Assembly: GCA_044433645.1 (NCBI GenBank) | Contig: JAWXTK010000009.1 | Location: 4,610 to 68,609 of the forward strand | Source of the DNA: JAWXTK01 sp044433645 | GTDB lineage: Bacteria; Bacteroidota; Bacteroidia; Bacteroidales; Rikenellaceae | Reading direction: 5' to 3' | Length of the DNA stretch: 64,000 nucleotides | Part shown: one piece after another, positions 16,680-26,108 of the stretch | Layout: every line of letters begins with the position of its first letter | How positions within the stretch are numbered: the first letter of the stretch is position 1 | Program-made: the position numbers and the translations under genes | The notes under the pieces: generated by a model | What the model was told of the DNA's origin: nothing | Seen by the model: only the letters and a program-made list of their open reading frames with translations | Databases searched by the model: none

Positions 16680-17067
16680 GTTATTAGATTTGTTGAAAAA
16701 TGTTTAAGCAATTTGTAAAACTTTTCACTAAAAACTCTTGCTTTTTTACAACTTAGATATGTATATAAATTAAAACAAAATAAGCAAGAAAAAAATTTCA
16801 AATATTGTTATCTATTTTTCAACAACTAAAATTAATAAATTAACAAAATTAACGAGTTTTAACATTGATAATAACTTTATTAAAACTGTGTTGATAAACT
16901 TAAATAAGTACTTAATTTTTAATAAATTATAAGCTATAAATACTGTTAACAAAATATTAATAAGTGAATTTTTGAATTTTCAAAATAAACTTTTCAACAC
17001 AATTAACAGCTATTATTATTATTATTTATTTTAAAATTTTTAATCTTTAAATAAAAAAGAAAAAGAA
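16680..17067. other. AT-rich intergenic segment with DnaA-box-like motifs, candidate origin
   Basis: The 390-bp gap has no gene and is extremely AT-rich, with a TAT/ATT repeat tract at about 17010-17040. TTTTCAACA occurs at 16816-16824 and 16991-16999 on the plus strand and at 16691-16699 on the minus strand; TTATCAACA occurs at 16889-16897 (minus). These differ by one or two bases from the DnaA consensus TTATCCACA. A cluster next to an unwinding-prone tract, with a parS site 2.7 kb away, fits a replication origin but does not prove it. Confidence 0.4.
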
Positions 17068-18048
17068 ATGAGTGTTGATATCTTTAAGGGATATGTGGAT
17101 GAGGAGTTACCAAACGATATTGATTTAGTAAAAGAAATAAATTTACTAAAGAAACAAAAAAATGCTGTAATAATGGCTCACTACTATACAAGTGGTGAAG
17201 TGCAAGATATTGCAGACATAGTTGGTGATTCTCTAGCACTTTCACAACAAGCTGTAAATAGTAATGCTGATATAATATTATTGGCTGGTGTACACTTTAT
17301 GGCCGAAACAGCTAAAGTGCTTTCACCTGATAAAAAAATACTTATTCCAGACCTAAATGCAGGCTGCTCTCTAGCTGACTCATGTAAGCAAGAAGACTTC
17401 ATGCGTTTTAAAGAGCTTTATCCGGGCTATAAAGTCGTTTCTTATGTAAATACGAGTGTTGGTATCAAAGCACTTACTGATGTTGCTTGTACATCCTCTA
17501 ATGCGCTTCAAATTATGGAGTCATTTTCTAAGGATGATAAACTTATTTTTGCCCCTGATCGTAATCTTGGAAATTACATTAAAAAAATGACAGGGCGTGA
17601 AGATATTATTCTTTGGGATGGTGCTTGTCATGTGCACGAAGAATTTTCTTTAGAAAAGATTATAGAACTTAAAAAAAATTACCCTGAGGCTAAAGTTGTA
17701 GCTCACCCTGAGTGTAAACAAGTGGTTTTGCTTACGGCAGATTTTATTGGTAGTACAGCAGCTATTTTAGATTTTTGCGCTAGTGATTCTGCTACAGAAT
17801 ATATAGTAGCAACTGAGAGTGGAATACTTCACCAACTAAAAAAATCATTACCTTTAAAAACATTTTATGCAGCTCCACCTATGGACTCAACTTGTGGTTG
17901 TAATGATTGTAATTATATGAAACTCAATACTTTAAAGAAAATATATTTAACCCTAAAATACGAGCTACCTTTTATAGAGATAGATGAACAAACCAGAGTG
18001 AATGCAGAAAATTCTATAAAAGCTATGCTTAAATTTACATCTAAATAA
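17068..18048 (+). CDS. nadA: Quinolinate synthase A
   Basis: NadA condenses iminoaspartate with dihydroxyacetone phosphate to quinolinate in NAD synthesis, using a 4Fe-4S cluster. The 326-residue protein has the three expected cluster cysteines: C103-type in NAGCSLADSC, one in DVACTSSNA, and one in the C-terminal STCGCNDCNYMKLNT. MAHYYTSGEVQDIAD at the N-terminus binds substrate. nadB and nadC are not in the window. The long AT-rich leader precedes it. Confidence 0.96.
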   Translation: MSVDIFKGYVDEELPNDIDLVKEINLLKKQKNAVIMAHYYTSGEVQDIADIVGDSLALSQQAVNSNADIILLAGVHFMAETAKVLSPDKKILIPDLNAGCSLADSCKQEDFMRFKELYPGYKVVSYVNTSVGIKALTDVACTSSNALQIMESFSKDDKLIFAPDRNLGNYIKKMTGREDIILWDGACHVHEEFSLEKIIELKKNYPEAKVVAHPECKQVVLLTADFIGSTAAILDFCASDSATEYIVATESGILHQLKKSLPLKTFYAAPPMDSTCGCNDCNYMKLNTLKKIYLTLKYELPFIEIDEQTRVNAENSIKAMLKFTSK

Positions 18049-18057
18049 TTAATAAAT

Positions 18058-19734
18058 ATGGAAGAGACAAATTCATTACCCGAAAAAAACTCCAACTTTC
18101 TAGAGGAGATTATTACTCAATATTTAGCCGAAGGTAATACAAATGTCCAGACACGTTTCCCACCTGAGCCTAATGGTTACTTACATATAGGTCACGCTAA
18201 GAGTATATGTCTTAACTTTGGGTTGGCTAAAAAATTTAATGGTAAATGTAATCTTCGTTTCGATGATACTAACCCAGTGAAAGAAGATGTTGAGTACGTT
18301 GATTCTATTAAAGAAGATGTAAATTGGTTAGGTTTTCAATGGTCAGGCGAATACTATGCCTCAGATTATTTTGATCAACTTTATCTTTGGGCTGAGGACC
18401 TTATTACTAAAGGCAAGGCTTATGTAGATGATCAAAATCAAGAGCAGATACGCCAAGGTCGCGGAACAGTTACTAATCCAGGAACTGAAAGCCCATACAG
18501 AAACAGAGGAGTAGAGGAAAACTTAGAACTTTTCCGTGCAATGCGTGACGGTAAGTTTGAAGATGGAGCTAAAGTTTTGCGTGCTAAGATAGATATGGCT
18601 CATCCTAATATGTTAATGCGTGATCCTATCGTTTATCGTATAATTCACACTGAGCACCACCGTACTGGTAATAAATGGTGTATATACCCTATGTATGATT
18701 ATGCTCACGGTGAGAGTGATTCAATAGAGAAGGTTACCCACTCTATTTGTACACTAGAATTTGATGTTCACCGTCCACTTTATGACTGGTTTATCGAGCA
18801 ACTTGGCATCTTCCCATCTCACCAATATGAGTTTGCACGCCTTAACTTAACTCACACTATGATGAGTAAGCGTAAATTATTGCAATTAGTTGAAAATAAG
18901 GTAGTTATGGGTTGGGATGATCCACGTATGCCTACTATTTGTGCACTTCGTAGACGTGGTTATACCCCACTTTCGGTTAGAAATTTTGCTGAAAAAGTTG
19001 GCATTGCTAAGCGTGATAATGTTATAGATTATTCTTTATTAGAGTTCTGTGTTCGCGAAGATTTAAACAAGATTTCTAATAGACGTATGGCTGTTGTTAA
19101 CCCAATAAAAGTAGTTATTACAAACTATCCCGAGGGGCAAACAGAGATGATTTCATGTGTAAATAATCCAGAGGCTGAGGATAAAACTTATCGTGATGTT
19201 AGTTTCTCACGTGAGGTTTATATAGAACGTGATGACTTTATGGAAGAGCCTCCTAAGAAATATTTTAGACTTTCTCCAGGCAAAGAGGTTCGTTTGCGTT
19301 ATGGATATTTGATTAAATGCGAAGAAGTAATCAAAGATGAAAATGGTGAAATAGTAGAATTAAGATGTACTTATGACCCACTTTCTAAAGGAGGAACTTC
19401 ATCTGATGGACGTAAAGTTAAAGGTGTAATTCACTGGGTTAATGCCTTAGATTCATTTAAAGCTGAGCTTCGTTTATTTGAAAACTTATTCTTAAATGAG
19501 AACGCAGACGATATAGAAGAAGGTAAAACTTTTATGGATTATATAAATCCTAACTCTATGAATTGTGTTAATGCTTATCTTGAGAATTCACTTAAAAAAG
19601 CAAGTGTTGGAGCGACTTTTCAGTTTGAGCGTGTAGGTTATTTCTGTGTTGATAAAGATTCAACTTGTGATAATTTAGTATTTAATAAAACTGTTGGTCT
19701 TAAAGATTCTTGGAGTAAGATGCAAAAGAAATAA
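18058..19734 (+). CDS. glnS: Glutaminyl-tRNA synthetase
   Basis: It charges tRNA-Gln directly with glutamine. The 558-residue class I synthetase has the HIGH-type motif PPEPNGYLHIGHAK (residues ~38-51) and the KMSKS-type motif MMSKRKL. Catalytic and anticodon-binding beta-barrel domains are complete. It follows nadA by 9 bp, probably co-transcribed. GlnS is widespread in Bacteroidota, which often acquired it in place of the GatCAB route. Confidence 0.97.
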   Translation: MEETNSLPEKNSNFLEEIITQYLAEGNTNVQTRFPPEPNGYLHIGHAKSICLNFGLAKKFNGKCNLRFDDTNPVKEDVEYVDSIKEDVNWLGFQWSGEYYASDYFDQLYLWAEDLITKGKAYVDDQNQEQIRQGRGTVTNPGTESPYRNRGVEENLELFRAMRDGKFEDGAKVLRAKIDMAHPNMLMRDPIVYRIIHTEHHRTGNKWCIYPMYDYAHGESDSIEKVTHSICTLEFDVHRPLYDWFIEQLGIFPSHQYEFARLNLTHTMMSKRKLLQLVENKVVMGWDDPRMPTICALRRRGYTPLSVRNFAEKVGIAKRDNVIDYSLLEFCVREDLNKISNRRMAVVNPIKVVITNYPEGQTEMISCVNNPEAEDKTYRDVSFSREVYIERDDFMEEPPKKYFRLSPGKEVRLRYGYLIKCEEVIKDENGEIVELRCTYDPLSKGGTSSDGRKVKGVIHWVNALDSFKAELRLFENLFLNENADDIEEGKTFMDYINPNSMNCVNAYLENSLKKASVGATFQFERVGYFCVDKDSTCDNLVFNKTVGLKDSWSKMQKK

Positions 19735-19736
19735 AT

Positions 19737-19752
19737 TGTTCCACGTGGAACA
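19737..19752. promoter_or_regulatory. parS: parS chromosome-partition site
   Basis: TGTTCCACGTGGAACA is a perfect 16-bp palindrome (18 bp with flanking T/A) that matches the conserved bacterial parS sequence TGTTNCACGTGAAACA in its symmetrical variant. It starts 3 bp after the glnS stop and before the terminator, a typical harmless position. ParB binds such sites and they cluster near the origin. No parA/parB is in the window, and I found no second copy here. Confidence 0.85.
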
Positions 19753-19755
19753 AAT

Positions 19756-19785
19756 AAAAAAGCTCGTAGAAATACGAGCTTTTTT
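19756..19785. terminator. Bidirectional terminator between glnS and mnmG
   Basis: A 13-bp perfect stem (19756-19768 with 19773-19785) with a GAAA loop and A6/T6 flanks on both sides. It serves both convergent genes. Confidence 0.9.
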
Positions 19786-19786
19786 A

Positions 19787-21658
19787 TTATCTTCCAAAGT
19801 ATATTAGAAGTACATTTATATCAGAAGGATTAACACCTGGAATCCTTGACGCTTGCCCTATTGTTTTAGGTTTTATCTTAGTTAATTTTTGTCGTGCCTC
19901 AATAGTTATAGAATTTAAAGAGTTATAATCAAAATCATCACGTATTTTTATGTTCTCTAAACGTGCTAATTTATCTGCTACTCCGCGCTCTCTTTCTATA
20001 TAACCTTGGTACTTAATTTGAATTTCTACTTCCTCAAATATTTCATCCGTAAAGTTTTTATTAGAAATAAACTCTCGTAATGCTGAAATATTTTCAATTA
20101 AGCCTTTTATTGTAATATTATTTCTTAAAATCACATCATAAAGCTTCTTTTTTTGTAGAAGAGGTGAAGAATTTATTTGTTTTAAATACTCTGAAATTTC
20201 GCGTGGATCAACACTATACTCACGAGCAAAATTTATAAGCGATTCTATAAGTGATTTTTTTTCTAAGAAATCTTCGTATCTTTTACCTTTAATTAAACCA
20301 ATTTCGTGTGAACGTTCAGTTAATCTTAAATCGGCATTATCCTGGCGAAGCAAAATTCTATACTCTGCCCTACTTGTAAACATTCGATAAGGCTCGTCAA
20401 CTCCCTTAGTTACTAAGTCGTCAATCAACACTCCAATATAAGCTTCGTCACGTTTAAGAATAAAAGGTTCTAGATTATTAATTTTTAGGTGAGCATTTAT
20501 CCCTGCCATCATACCTTGGGCATCAGCTTCCTCGTAACCCGTAGTTCCATTAATTTGACCTGCAAAATATAGGTTAGAAATTAACTTTGTTTCTAGTGTA
20601 TGGTAAAGTTGTGTTGGTGGAAAATAATCATATTCGATAGCATAACCAGGGCGATAAAGATTTATATTCTCAAAACCTTTGATTTTCTCAAGTGCAGCAA
20701 ATTGTATTTGCCAAGGCAGTGATGATGAAAATCCATTTAGGTAATATTCATGCGTGTCCCTACCCTCGGGTTCTAAAAATAATTGGTGAATATCTTTATC
20801 TGCAAAAGTGCGAAGTTTATCTTCAATGCTCGGACAATAGCGTGGACCAACACCTTTAATTATACCATTAAAAAGTGGTGAATCATCAAATCCAGTGCGT
20901 AAAGTATCATGAACTTCAAGCGATGTATAAACCAAATAACAAGGCATTTGCTCTTTAACTGGCTCAATATCAGTGCTATAAGAGAACTTACAAGGCACTT
21001 CATCACCATATTGAGGCTCCATAACACTAAAATCTAGGCTACGAGCATCTATCCTAGCTGGTGTGCCCGTTTTCATACGACCAACCTCAAAACCTAAAGA
21101 TTCTAATTGCTCTGAAAGTCCATAAGATGCAGCATCACCAGAGCGCCCTCCAACCGTGTTATTGCGCCCTACGTGCATTAATCCATTAAGAAAGGTGCCG
21201 TTAGTTAAAACCACAGCTTTAGCCTTAAATTCGACCCCTAAATTAGTTTTTATGCCCACTACCCTATCCTCTTCTATGATAAGGCCACAAACTGAGTCTT
21301 GCCATATCTGAAGATTATCTGTATTTTCGAGCGTGTAACGCCATAACTCGCTGAATTTAGCTTTGTCGCATTGAGCTCGTGGACTCCACATTGCAGCTCC
21401 TTTTGAGCGATTTAGCATACGAAACTGTATGGTTGTTTTGTCGGTAATAATACCCATATAGCCTCCCATAGCATCAATTTCGCGCACAATTTGACCTTTA
21501 GCCACTCCCCCAACAGCTGGGTTACATGACATCTGTGCAAACTTTGTCATATCCATCGTCACAAGCAAAGTTCTTGAGCCAAGGTTGGCAGCAGCAGCAG
21601 CAGCCTCACAACCTGCGTGACCTGCTCCAACTACTATTATATCGTAATCTAATTTCAT
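19787..21658 (-). CDS. mnmG: tRNA uridine-5-carboxymethylaminomethyl modification enzyme, FAD subunit
   Basis: MnmG (GidA) works with the GTPase MnmE to modify U34 of tRNAs reading A/G-ending codons. The 623-residue protein has the FAD motif IIVVGAGHAGCEAA at the N-terminus, GGRSGDAASYGLS, GRDTHEYYLNGFSSSLP and the C-terminal helical domain with IPGVNPSDINVLLIYF. mnmE is absent from the window. Its start overlaps the ybeY stop by 4 bp. In many bacteria gidA lies near the origin. Confidence 0.97.
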   Translation of the reverse strand: MKLDYDIIVVGAGHAGCEAAAAAANLGSRTLLVTMDMTKFAQMSCNPAVGGVAKGQIVREIDAMGGYMGIITDKTTIQFRMLNRSKGAAMWSPRAQCDKAKFSELWRYTLENTDNLQIWQDSVCGLIIEEDRVVGIKTNLGVEFKAKAVVLTNGTFLNGLMHVGRNNTVGGRSGDAASYGLSEQLESLGFEVGRMKTGTPARIDARSLDFSVMEPQYGDEVPCKFSYSTDIEPVKEQMPCYLVYTSLEVHDTLRTGFDDSPLFNGIIKGVGPRYCPSIEDKLRTFADKDIHQLFLEPEGRDTHEYYLNGFSSSLPWQIQFAALEKIKGFENINLYRPGYAIEYDYFPPTQLYHTLETKLISNLYFAGQINGTTGYEEADAQGMMAGINAHLKINNLEPFILKRDEAYIGVLIDDLVTKGVDEPYRMFTSRAEYRILLRQDNADLRLTERSHEIGLIKGKRYEDFLEKKSLIESLINFAREYSVDPREISEYLKQINSSPLLQKKKLYDVILRNNITIKGLIENISALREFISNKNFTDEIFEEVEIQIKYQGYIERERGVADKLARLENIKIRDDFDYNSLNSITIEARQKLTKIKPKTIGQASRIPGVNPSDINVLLIYFGR

Positions 21659-22077
21659 AATTTAGAAAAATAATCTAAGTAAAAATTCTCTTTCTCGCGC
21701 ATTATTTTCGCCTCACCATCACTCTTATCCTTATACCCACACAAGTGAAGTGCGCCGTGAATAACAACCCTTAGCATCTCGTTTTGCTCGGTGCTATTAA
21801 ACTCCCTGGCGTTATCCTCAACGGTCTGAAAACTTATAAAAACATCGCCTGAGACTAACTTTTCTTCGCGGTAATCAAAAGTAATCACGTCGGTTAAGTA
21901 GTCATGCTGAAGGTACTGTTTGTTTATCTCTAGTAGGTCAGCATCAGGGCATATAATATAGTCTATATTACCTAAGATAAAACCCTCATTATCAATAATA
22001 TAGCTTATTGTTTTGCGAGTTTTTTGTTTATCCTTTAGTTTGTAATCAGTGTTTTGGGTATAAAAATTTATTTTCAT
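21655..22077 (-). CDS. ybeY: Endoribonuclease YbeY (rRNA maturation factor)
   Basis: YbeY is a metal-dependent RNase in 16S rRNA 3' processing and ribosome quality control. The 140-residue protein has HGALHLCGYKDKSDGEAKIM near the C-terminus. The first two zinc-ligand histidines of the family motif HGxLHLxGYDH are present; the third position is part of KDK instead of DH, so an Asp may take over. It overlaps mnmG downstream and the EnvC-like gene upstream by 4 bp each, so the three are probably one transcript. Confidence 0.9.
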   Translation of the reverse strand: MKINFYTQNTDYKLKDKQKTRKTISYIIDNEGFILGNIDYIICPDADLLEINKQYLQHDYLTDVITFDYREEKLVSGDVFISFQTVEDNAREFNSTEQNEMLRVVIHGALHLCGYKDKSDGEAKIMREKENFYLDYFSKL

Positions 22078-23261
22078 CGTCTAAGCCAACTTGTTGGGTT
22101 AAGATTAGTTGTTTCTTTCCATATTTCAAAGTGAAGCATGCAATCATCTGAGTTGTCGCTGTCGGCAATCTTGCCAAGGATTTGATTAATGCTTACTTTA
22201 TCGCCGTTTTTAACGTCCACAGAGGCTAGATTAGAGTAAACTGTTATGTAGTTACCATGGCGCACCATAACGTTGTTATTTAATCCCTTAAAGAAGAAAA
22301 CACGCGTAACAACACCTTCAAACACGCAGTGAACACTAGCTCCTCTTTCGCCCGAGATGTTTATACCTTTATTATTAACCGTAAGTCCTTTTTGAGTTGG
22401 GTGAGCGTGCACTCCAAAAGCATCAGTTATCACCCCACCCCTTAATGGATAAGGTAATTTTCCTTTGTTTTGGCCAAATTCTCCGGTTAATTTTATGTCA
22501 ATTTGTTTTTCGGCCTCACTTTGTTTAAGGCTTCTTTCTTTGGCTTTACGGGCTTCTTCGGCTATTATTTTTTGAATTTGTGCTTGCGCTTGCTGAATTT
22601 GCGCTTGCTGAGCCTTTACTTGTTTTGAAATTTTGCTTGCTGATGATTTTAGTGTTGCTGCATTTGATTTGTATTTGCGCTCATCATCGGCCATGTTGTT
22701 AAGCTCCTTGCCGTGCGAAGTTTTTAGCTCTGAAAGTTCTACTAATCGCTTATCTAAGGCTGTGATTTCTTTGCTCAGTGACACTGAAATAGAGTCAATT
22801 TTTATGGCTTTATCCTCTCTTAATTTATTGTAACGTTTCATAAACGATACTCTGCGTGTGACATCGTTAAAATCTTCAGCAGCGAATAAAAACACCAAGA
22901 AATTATTTAATTTATAATTTTTATATGAGGTGTAAAGCAGTGCAGAATATTCCCCTTTTAGCTGTTTTATCTGCGTATGAAGGCTTGTTATATGCTTATT
23001 TTTTGCTGTTATATCTTGATTTACTATCTTGATTTGGCTTTGCAGAGAACTTATAATTTTTTTCCTGCTTGATATGCGTGATTGTATTAATTTAAGCTGA
23101 GTTAGATTTAATTTTTGGTTTTTTTGATTGTTTTCTAGCAGCTTAGTATTGATTTTTATTTCTTGTTCAGCCTTAGAAATTTCTTTGCGCAAATCTTCTA
23201 TGTTTTGTGCTAAAGTGCTAAAACATAATAAGTTAAAGAATATAATTAAAATAAATCTCAT
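22074..23261 (-). CDS. EnvC-like murein hydrolase activator with degenerate LytM domain
   Basis: The 395-residue exported protein has a signal peptide (cleavage near TLAQN), a long coiled coil (~20-245) and a C-terminal LytM/M23 domain. In the M23 motif HxGxD, His and Asp are both replaced by Asn (NNKGINI), and the later HxH reads YSNL; only the final His (MLHFEIW) remains. This is the pattern of EnvC and NlpD, which activate amidases rather than cut peptidoglycan. It overlaps ybeY and abuts the TPR lipoprotein gene. Confidence 0.88.
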   Translation of the reverse strand: MRFILIIFFNLLCFSTLAQNIEDLRKEISKAEQEIKINTKLLENNQKNQKLNLTQLKLIQSRISSRKKIISSLQSQIKIVNQDITAKNKHITSLHTQIKQLKGEYSALLYTSYKNYKLNNFLVFLFAAEDFNDVTRRVSFMKRYNKLREDKAIKIDSISVSLSKEITALDKRLVELSELKTSHGKELNNMADDERKYKSNAATLKSSASKISKQVKAQQAQIQQAQAQIQKIIAEEARKAKERSLKQSEAEKQIDIKLTGEFGQNKGKLPYPLRGGVITDAFGVHAHPTQKGLTVNNKGINISGERGASVHCVFEGVVTRVFFFKGLNNNVMVRHGNYITVYSNLASVDVKNGDKVSINQILGKIADSDNSDDCMLHFEIWKETTNLNPTSWLRR

Positions 23262-24994
23262 TATTTCTTTTGAATTTTATTGATTCTTTTCTCTATTTCT
23301 TTGCCCTCAGCGCCCTTCTCTAGAGCTTTTTGCCAATACATGGTTGCTGTGATATAATCGCCCAGCGCGTATAAAATATCGCCATAGTGAAGTAGTAGTT
23401 CCATGCTACGATTATTGTCTAAAAACAGTGCGCGCTGCATTATGGTCTTAGCCTCAGCGTAATTGCCAAGTGTGTAGAGTGCCCATGCCCATGTATCCAA
23501 AAAAGTTGGGCTGTTTTCTTCTAATTTATTGGCTTTCTCGGCTAGTTGCAAAGCTGTTTTAAAACCTTTCTTTTGGTCTTTTTCGGTGACCAGAAAATAA
23601 GCGTAATTGTTTAATACTAGAGCATTATTTTCGTCTAATTTAATAGACAACTTATAGTATTTCTCGGCCTCAGACTTATCTTTTTTATTGTAAACAGCAT
23701 CGCCCATCATGCCGTAAATCACGCTTTTTACAGAGTCACTTTCAGCGTATTCAATAGCTTTGGCGTAAACTTTCACAGCTTGGTCAGCTTTCTTTAAATA
23801 CGTAAGGCTTGCACCCATAGCTATGTAGACGTTGGCATCTTTACTGCCATCAACAAGTGCTAGATTAGTGTATTTTTCAACTGAATCTGCCCTTTGTAAG
23901 TAAGATTCTAGTGAGATTATATTGTTGACTATTGAAAAGTGAGATGTGCTATCTCCTAAATTTGACTTATAAAAATCAAGTGCTTCCTCTAATCTTCGTC
24001 CAAAAATAAGGTGCTCGGCCTTAAGCTCTACTGCTAAATATTCTTTAGGATTTGCGATCAGCAAAGAGTTGATTAAATTGCCAATAGTAGCATAATTATT
24101 CTTATAAAATTGTTTGTTAGAGGTGTACTCCTCCATCATTTTTAGCTTGATTGCTAGGTTTATATTTTTGTTTAAAAATATTCTTTGAAGTGTTTTAACT
24201 TGGTTTTTGCTGTCTTTATTAACCTTGTAAAATTGATGTAATGATATTAGCGTCTCTGCGTGCAAAGGATTGATTTCCAATACTTTATTATAGTATTCGA
24301 GAGCGCTTAAATTTTGTTCGGTAGCAGCATATAACTCGGCTAGCAACAACAGATTTTCGGTGTTAAAAGGATACTCCTGGGCTAGGGTTATGCTTTCTTC
24401 TATGGCCTTGCTAATTTGGTTGGTTTGAATTAAAAGTTGGCGCTTGAAACTTGATAACTCCTCTATCCTACCGAATTTTTCTTCGGCACTATTTAGTACT
24501 TTTATAGCTTCTAGACTTTGATTTTCTTGGTGATAAATCGCAGCTAAAAGTCTGTAATAATTAGCGTCTTGAGGCACTAATTTTACTAATTCTTGATACA
24601 GCCCAAGTGCCTCAGAATATAGCTGATTCATTAAAAGCAGCCTGCCAAATTGGTCTTTAAACCACAGATTTTCGCTATCTAATCGAGTTGCCCTGCGAGC
24701 GTACTTAAGAGCTGTTTTTTGATCAGTTTCTATTAGGTTTTCTGCTGCGTAATAATAAGCTGCTGCCGACAGAGAATCAACTTTAATTGCCTGATTAAAA
24801 AGAGCTTGCGCTGCCTCCTGGTTGTCGTAAAGCGATATGTTTTTAATACCCTCAGTTATGTAAAATTCTACTGGTTTTTCTTCTTTTACTTCAAGTTTTT
24901 TGGCCATATTTTTCTCGCCCAAGCGCGTGAGTATTCCACATGAACTTAGAGTGCAAATCAAAAAAAGAAGTGTTGCAGAGAATTTTAACTTCAT
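23261..24994 (-). CDS. TPR-repeat lipoprotein
   Basis: The 577-residue protein has a lipoprotein signal (LISCTLSSCG type, lipidated Cys at residue 19) and a chain of tetratricopeptide repeats with the usual A/Y/A pattern, for example SLSAAAYYYAAENL and PLHAETLISLHQFY. TPR arrays mediate protein contacts; in the outer membrane they often scaffold assembly machines. It lies between pheS and the EnvC-like gene. The exact partner is unknown. Confidence 0.85.
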   Translation of the reverse strand: MKLKFSATLLFLICTLSSCGILTRLGEKNMAKKLEVKEEKPVEFYITEGIKNISLYDNQEAAQALFNQAIKVDSLSAAAYYYAAENLIETDQKTALKYARRATRLDSENLWFKDQFGRLLLMNQLYSEALGLYQELVKLVPQDANYYRLLAAIYHQENQSLEAIKVLNSAEEKFGRIEELSSFKRQLLIQTNQISKAIEESITLAQEYPFNTENLLLLAELYAATEQNLSALEYYNKVLEINPLHAETLISLHQFYKVNKDSKNQVKTLQRIFLNKNINLAIKLKMMEEYTSNKQFYKNNYATIGNLINSLLIANPKEYLAVELKAEHLIFGRRLEEALDFYKSNLGDSTSHFSIVNNIISLESYLQRADSVEKYTNLALVDGSKDANVYIAMGASLTYLKKADQAVKVYAKAIEYAESDSVKSVIYGMMGDAVYNKKDKSEAEKYYKLSIKLDENNALVLNNYAYFLVTEKDQKKGFKTALQLAEKANKLEENSPTFLDTWAWALYTLGNYAEAKTIMQRALFLDNNRSMELLLHYGDILYALGDYITATMYWQKALEKGAEGKEIEKRINKIQKK

Positions 24995-25009
24995 AGGTTT
25001 TACAAGTTA

Positions 25010-26035
25010 TTAAAGCACGCTTTCAAATTGCTCTAAAAAGCGAACGTCATTTTCAAAATATAGTCTTAGGTCTTTAACCCCGTATTTAAGCATAGCTATA
25101 CGCTCAACTCCCATACCAAAGGCGAAACCACTATATTTTTTGCTGTCTATTCCACATGATTCCAACACATTAGGGTCTACCATACCACAACCCATAATCT
25201 CTAACCAACCTGTGCCTTTACATACGTTACAGCCCTTGCCACCACACAAATTACATGATACATCAACCTCGGCCGATGGTTCAGTAAATGGGAAGTAAGA
25301 TGGTCTCATTCTAATAGTTGCGCTCTCGCCAAAACATTCCTTAGCAAAGTACAAAATAGATTGTTTCATGTCGGCAAACGACACGTTTTCGTCTATGTAA
25401 AGACCTTCGATTTGGTGGAAAATACAGTGAGCACGGTAAGAAATTGCCTCGTTACGGAACACACGTCCTGGGCAAATCACACGTATAGGTGGCTTTTGAG
25501 TCTCCATAGTACGCACCTGAATAGAACTTGTGTGAGTACGAAGCAGGATATCAGGAGTTTTTTCTATAAAGAAGGTATCTTGCATATCACGCGCAGGGTG
25601 CTCAGGTGGGAAATTTAGTGCCGAGAACACGTGCCAATCATCTTCAATCTCAGGACCTTCTGCAACGGTGTAACCTAGGCGCGAGAAAATTTCAACGATA
25701 TTATTTTTAACCACAGAAATAGGGTGGCGTGTGCCTAATTTTTCTTCGCTTGCTGGGCGAGTCATATCAATTTCTGAGGCTGCAGGCGCAGAAGATTGAT
25801 TTTCTAATTTCTCTTTTAGAGCGTTGATTCTTTCGAGTGCACTAGTTTTCAGCATATTGATTTTTTGCCCTAGTTCACGTTTAACTTCTGGGGCAACTCT
25901 TTTGAAATCTTCAAGTATTTCATTCAATTCTCCCTTCTTTCCAAGTATCTTGATACGGAAATCTTCCACTTCAGATAGTGCTTTAGGGCTAAAATCTTCT
26001 ACTTTTTGAATAAGTTGGTTAATTTTGTCTATCAT
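25010..26035 (-). CDS. pheS: Phenylalanyl-tRNA synthetase alpha chain
   Basis: PheS carries the catalytic core of the alpha2-beta2 enzyme. With the ATG at 26035 it has 341 residues; the longer reading adds an N-terminus that overlaps the promoter and is rejected. An N-terminal coiled coil is followed by class II motifs, including HTSSIQVR, RVICPGRVFRNEA and the C-terminal GMGVERIAMLKYG. A CxxC-like cluster (CNLCGGKGCNVCKGTG) sits in the catalytic domain. pheT is not adjacent, unlike in many bacteria. Confidence 0.96.
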   Translation of the reverse strand: MIDKINQLIQKVEDFSPKALSEVEDFRIKILGKKGELNEILEDFKRVAPEVKRELGQKINMLKTSALERINALKEKLENQSSAPAASEIDMTRPASEEKLGTRHPISVVKNNIVEIFSRLGYTVAEGPEIEDDWHVFSALNFPPEHPARDMQDTFFIEKTPDILLRTHTSSIQVRTMETQKPPIRVICPGRVFRNEAISYRAHCIFHQIEGLYIDENVSFADMKQSILYFAKECFGESATIRMRPSYFPFTEPSAEVDVSCNLCGGKGCNVCKGTGWLEIMGCGMVDPNVLESCGIDSKKYSGFAFGMGVERIAMLKYGVKDLRLYFENDVRFLEQFESVL

Positions 26036-26074
26036 TTTTTGATATTTAATGCTTTTATATATACTTTTAACGAA

Positions 26075-26108
26075 CAAAGTTAAGAATAATTTGTATGAAA
26101 TTAGCAAA
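26075..26108 (-). promoter_or_regulatory. Promoter of the pheS operon
   Basis: On the minus strand TAACTTTG (26075-26082) is a -7 element and TTTG (26105-26108) a -33 element, with a 22-bp spacer. It overlaps the first codons of the divergent patatin gene. Confidence 0.55.
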
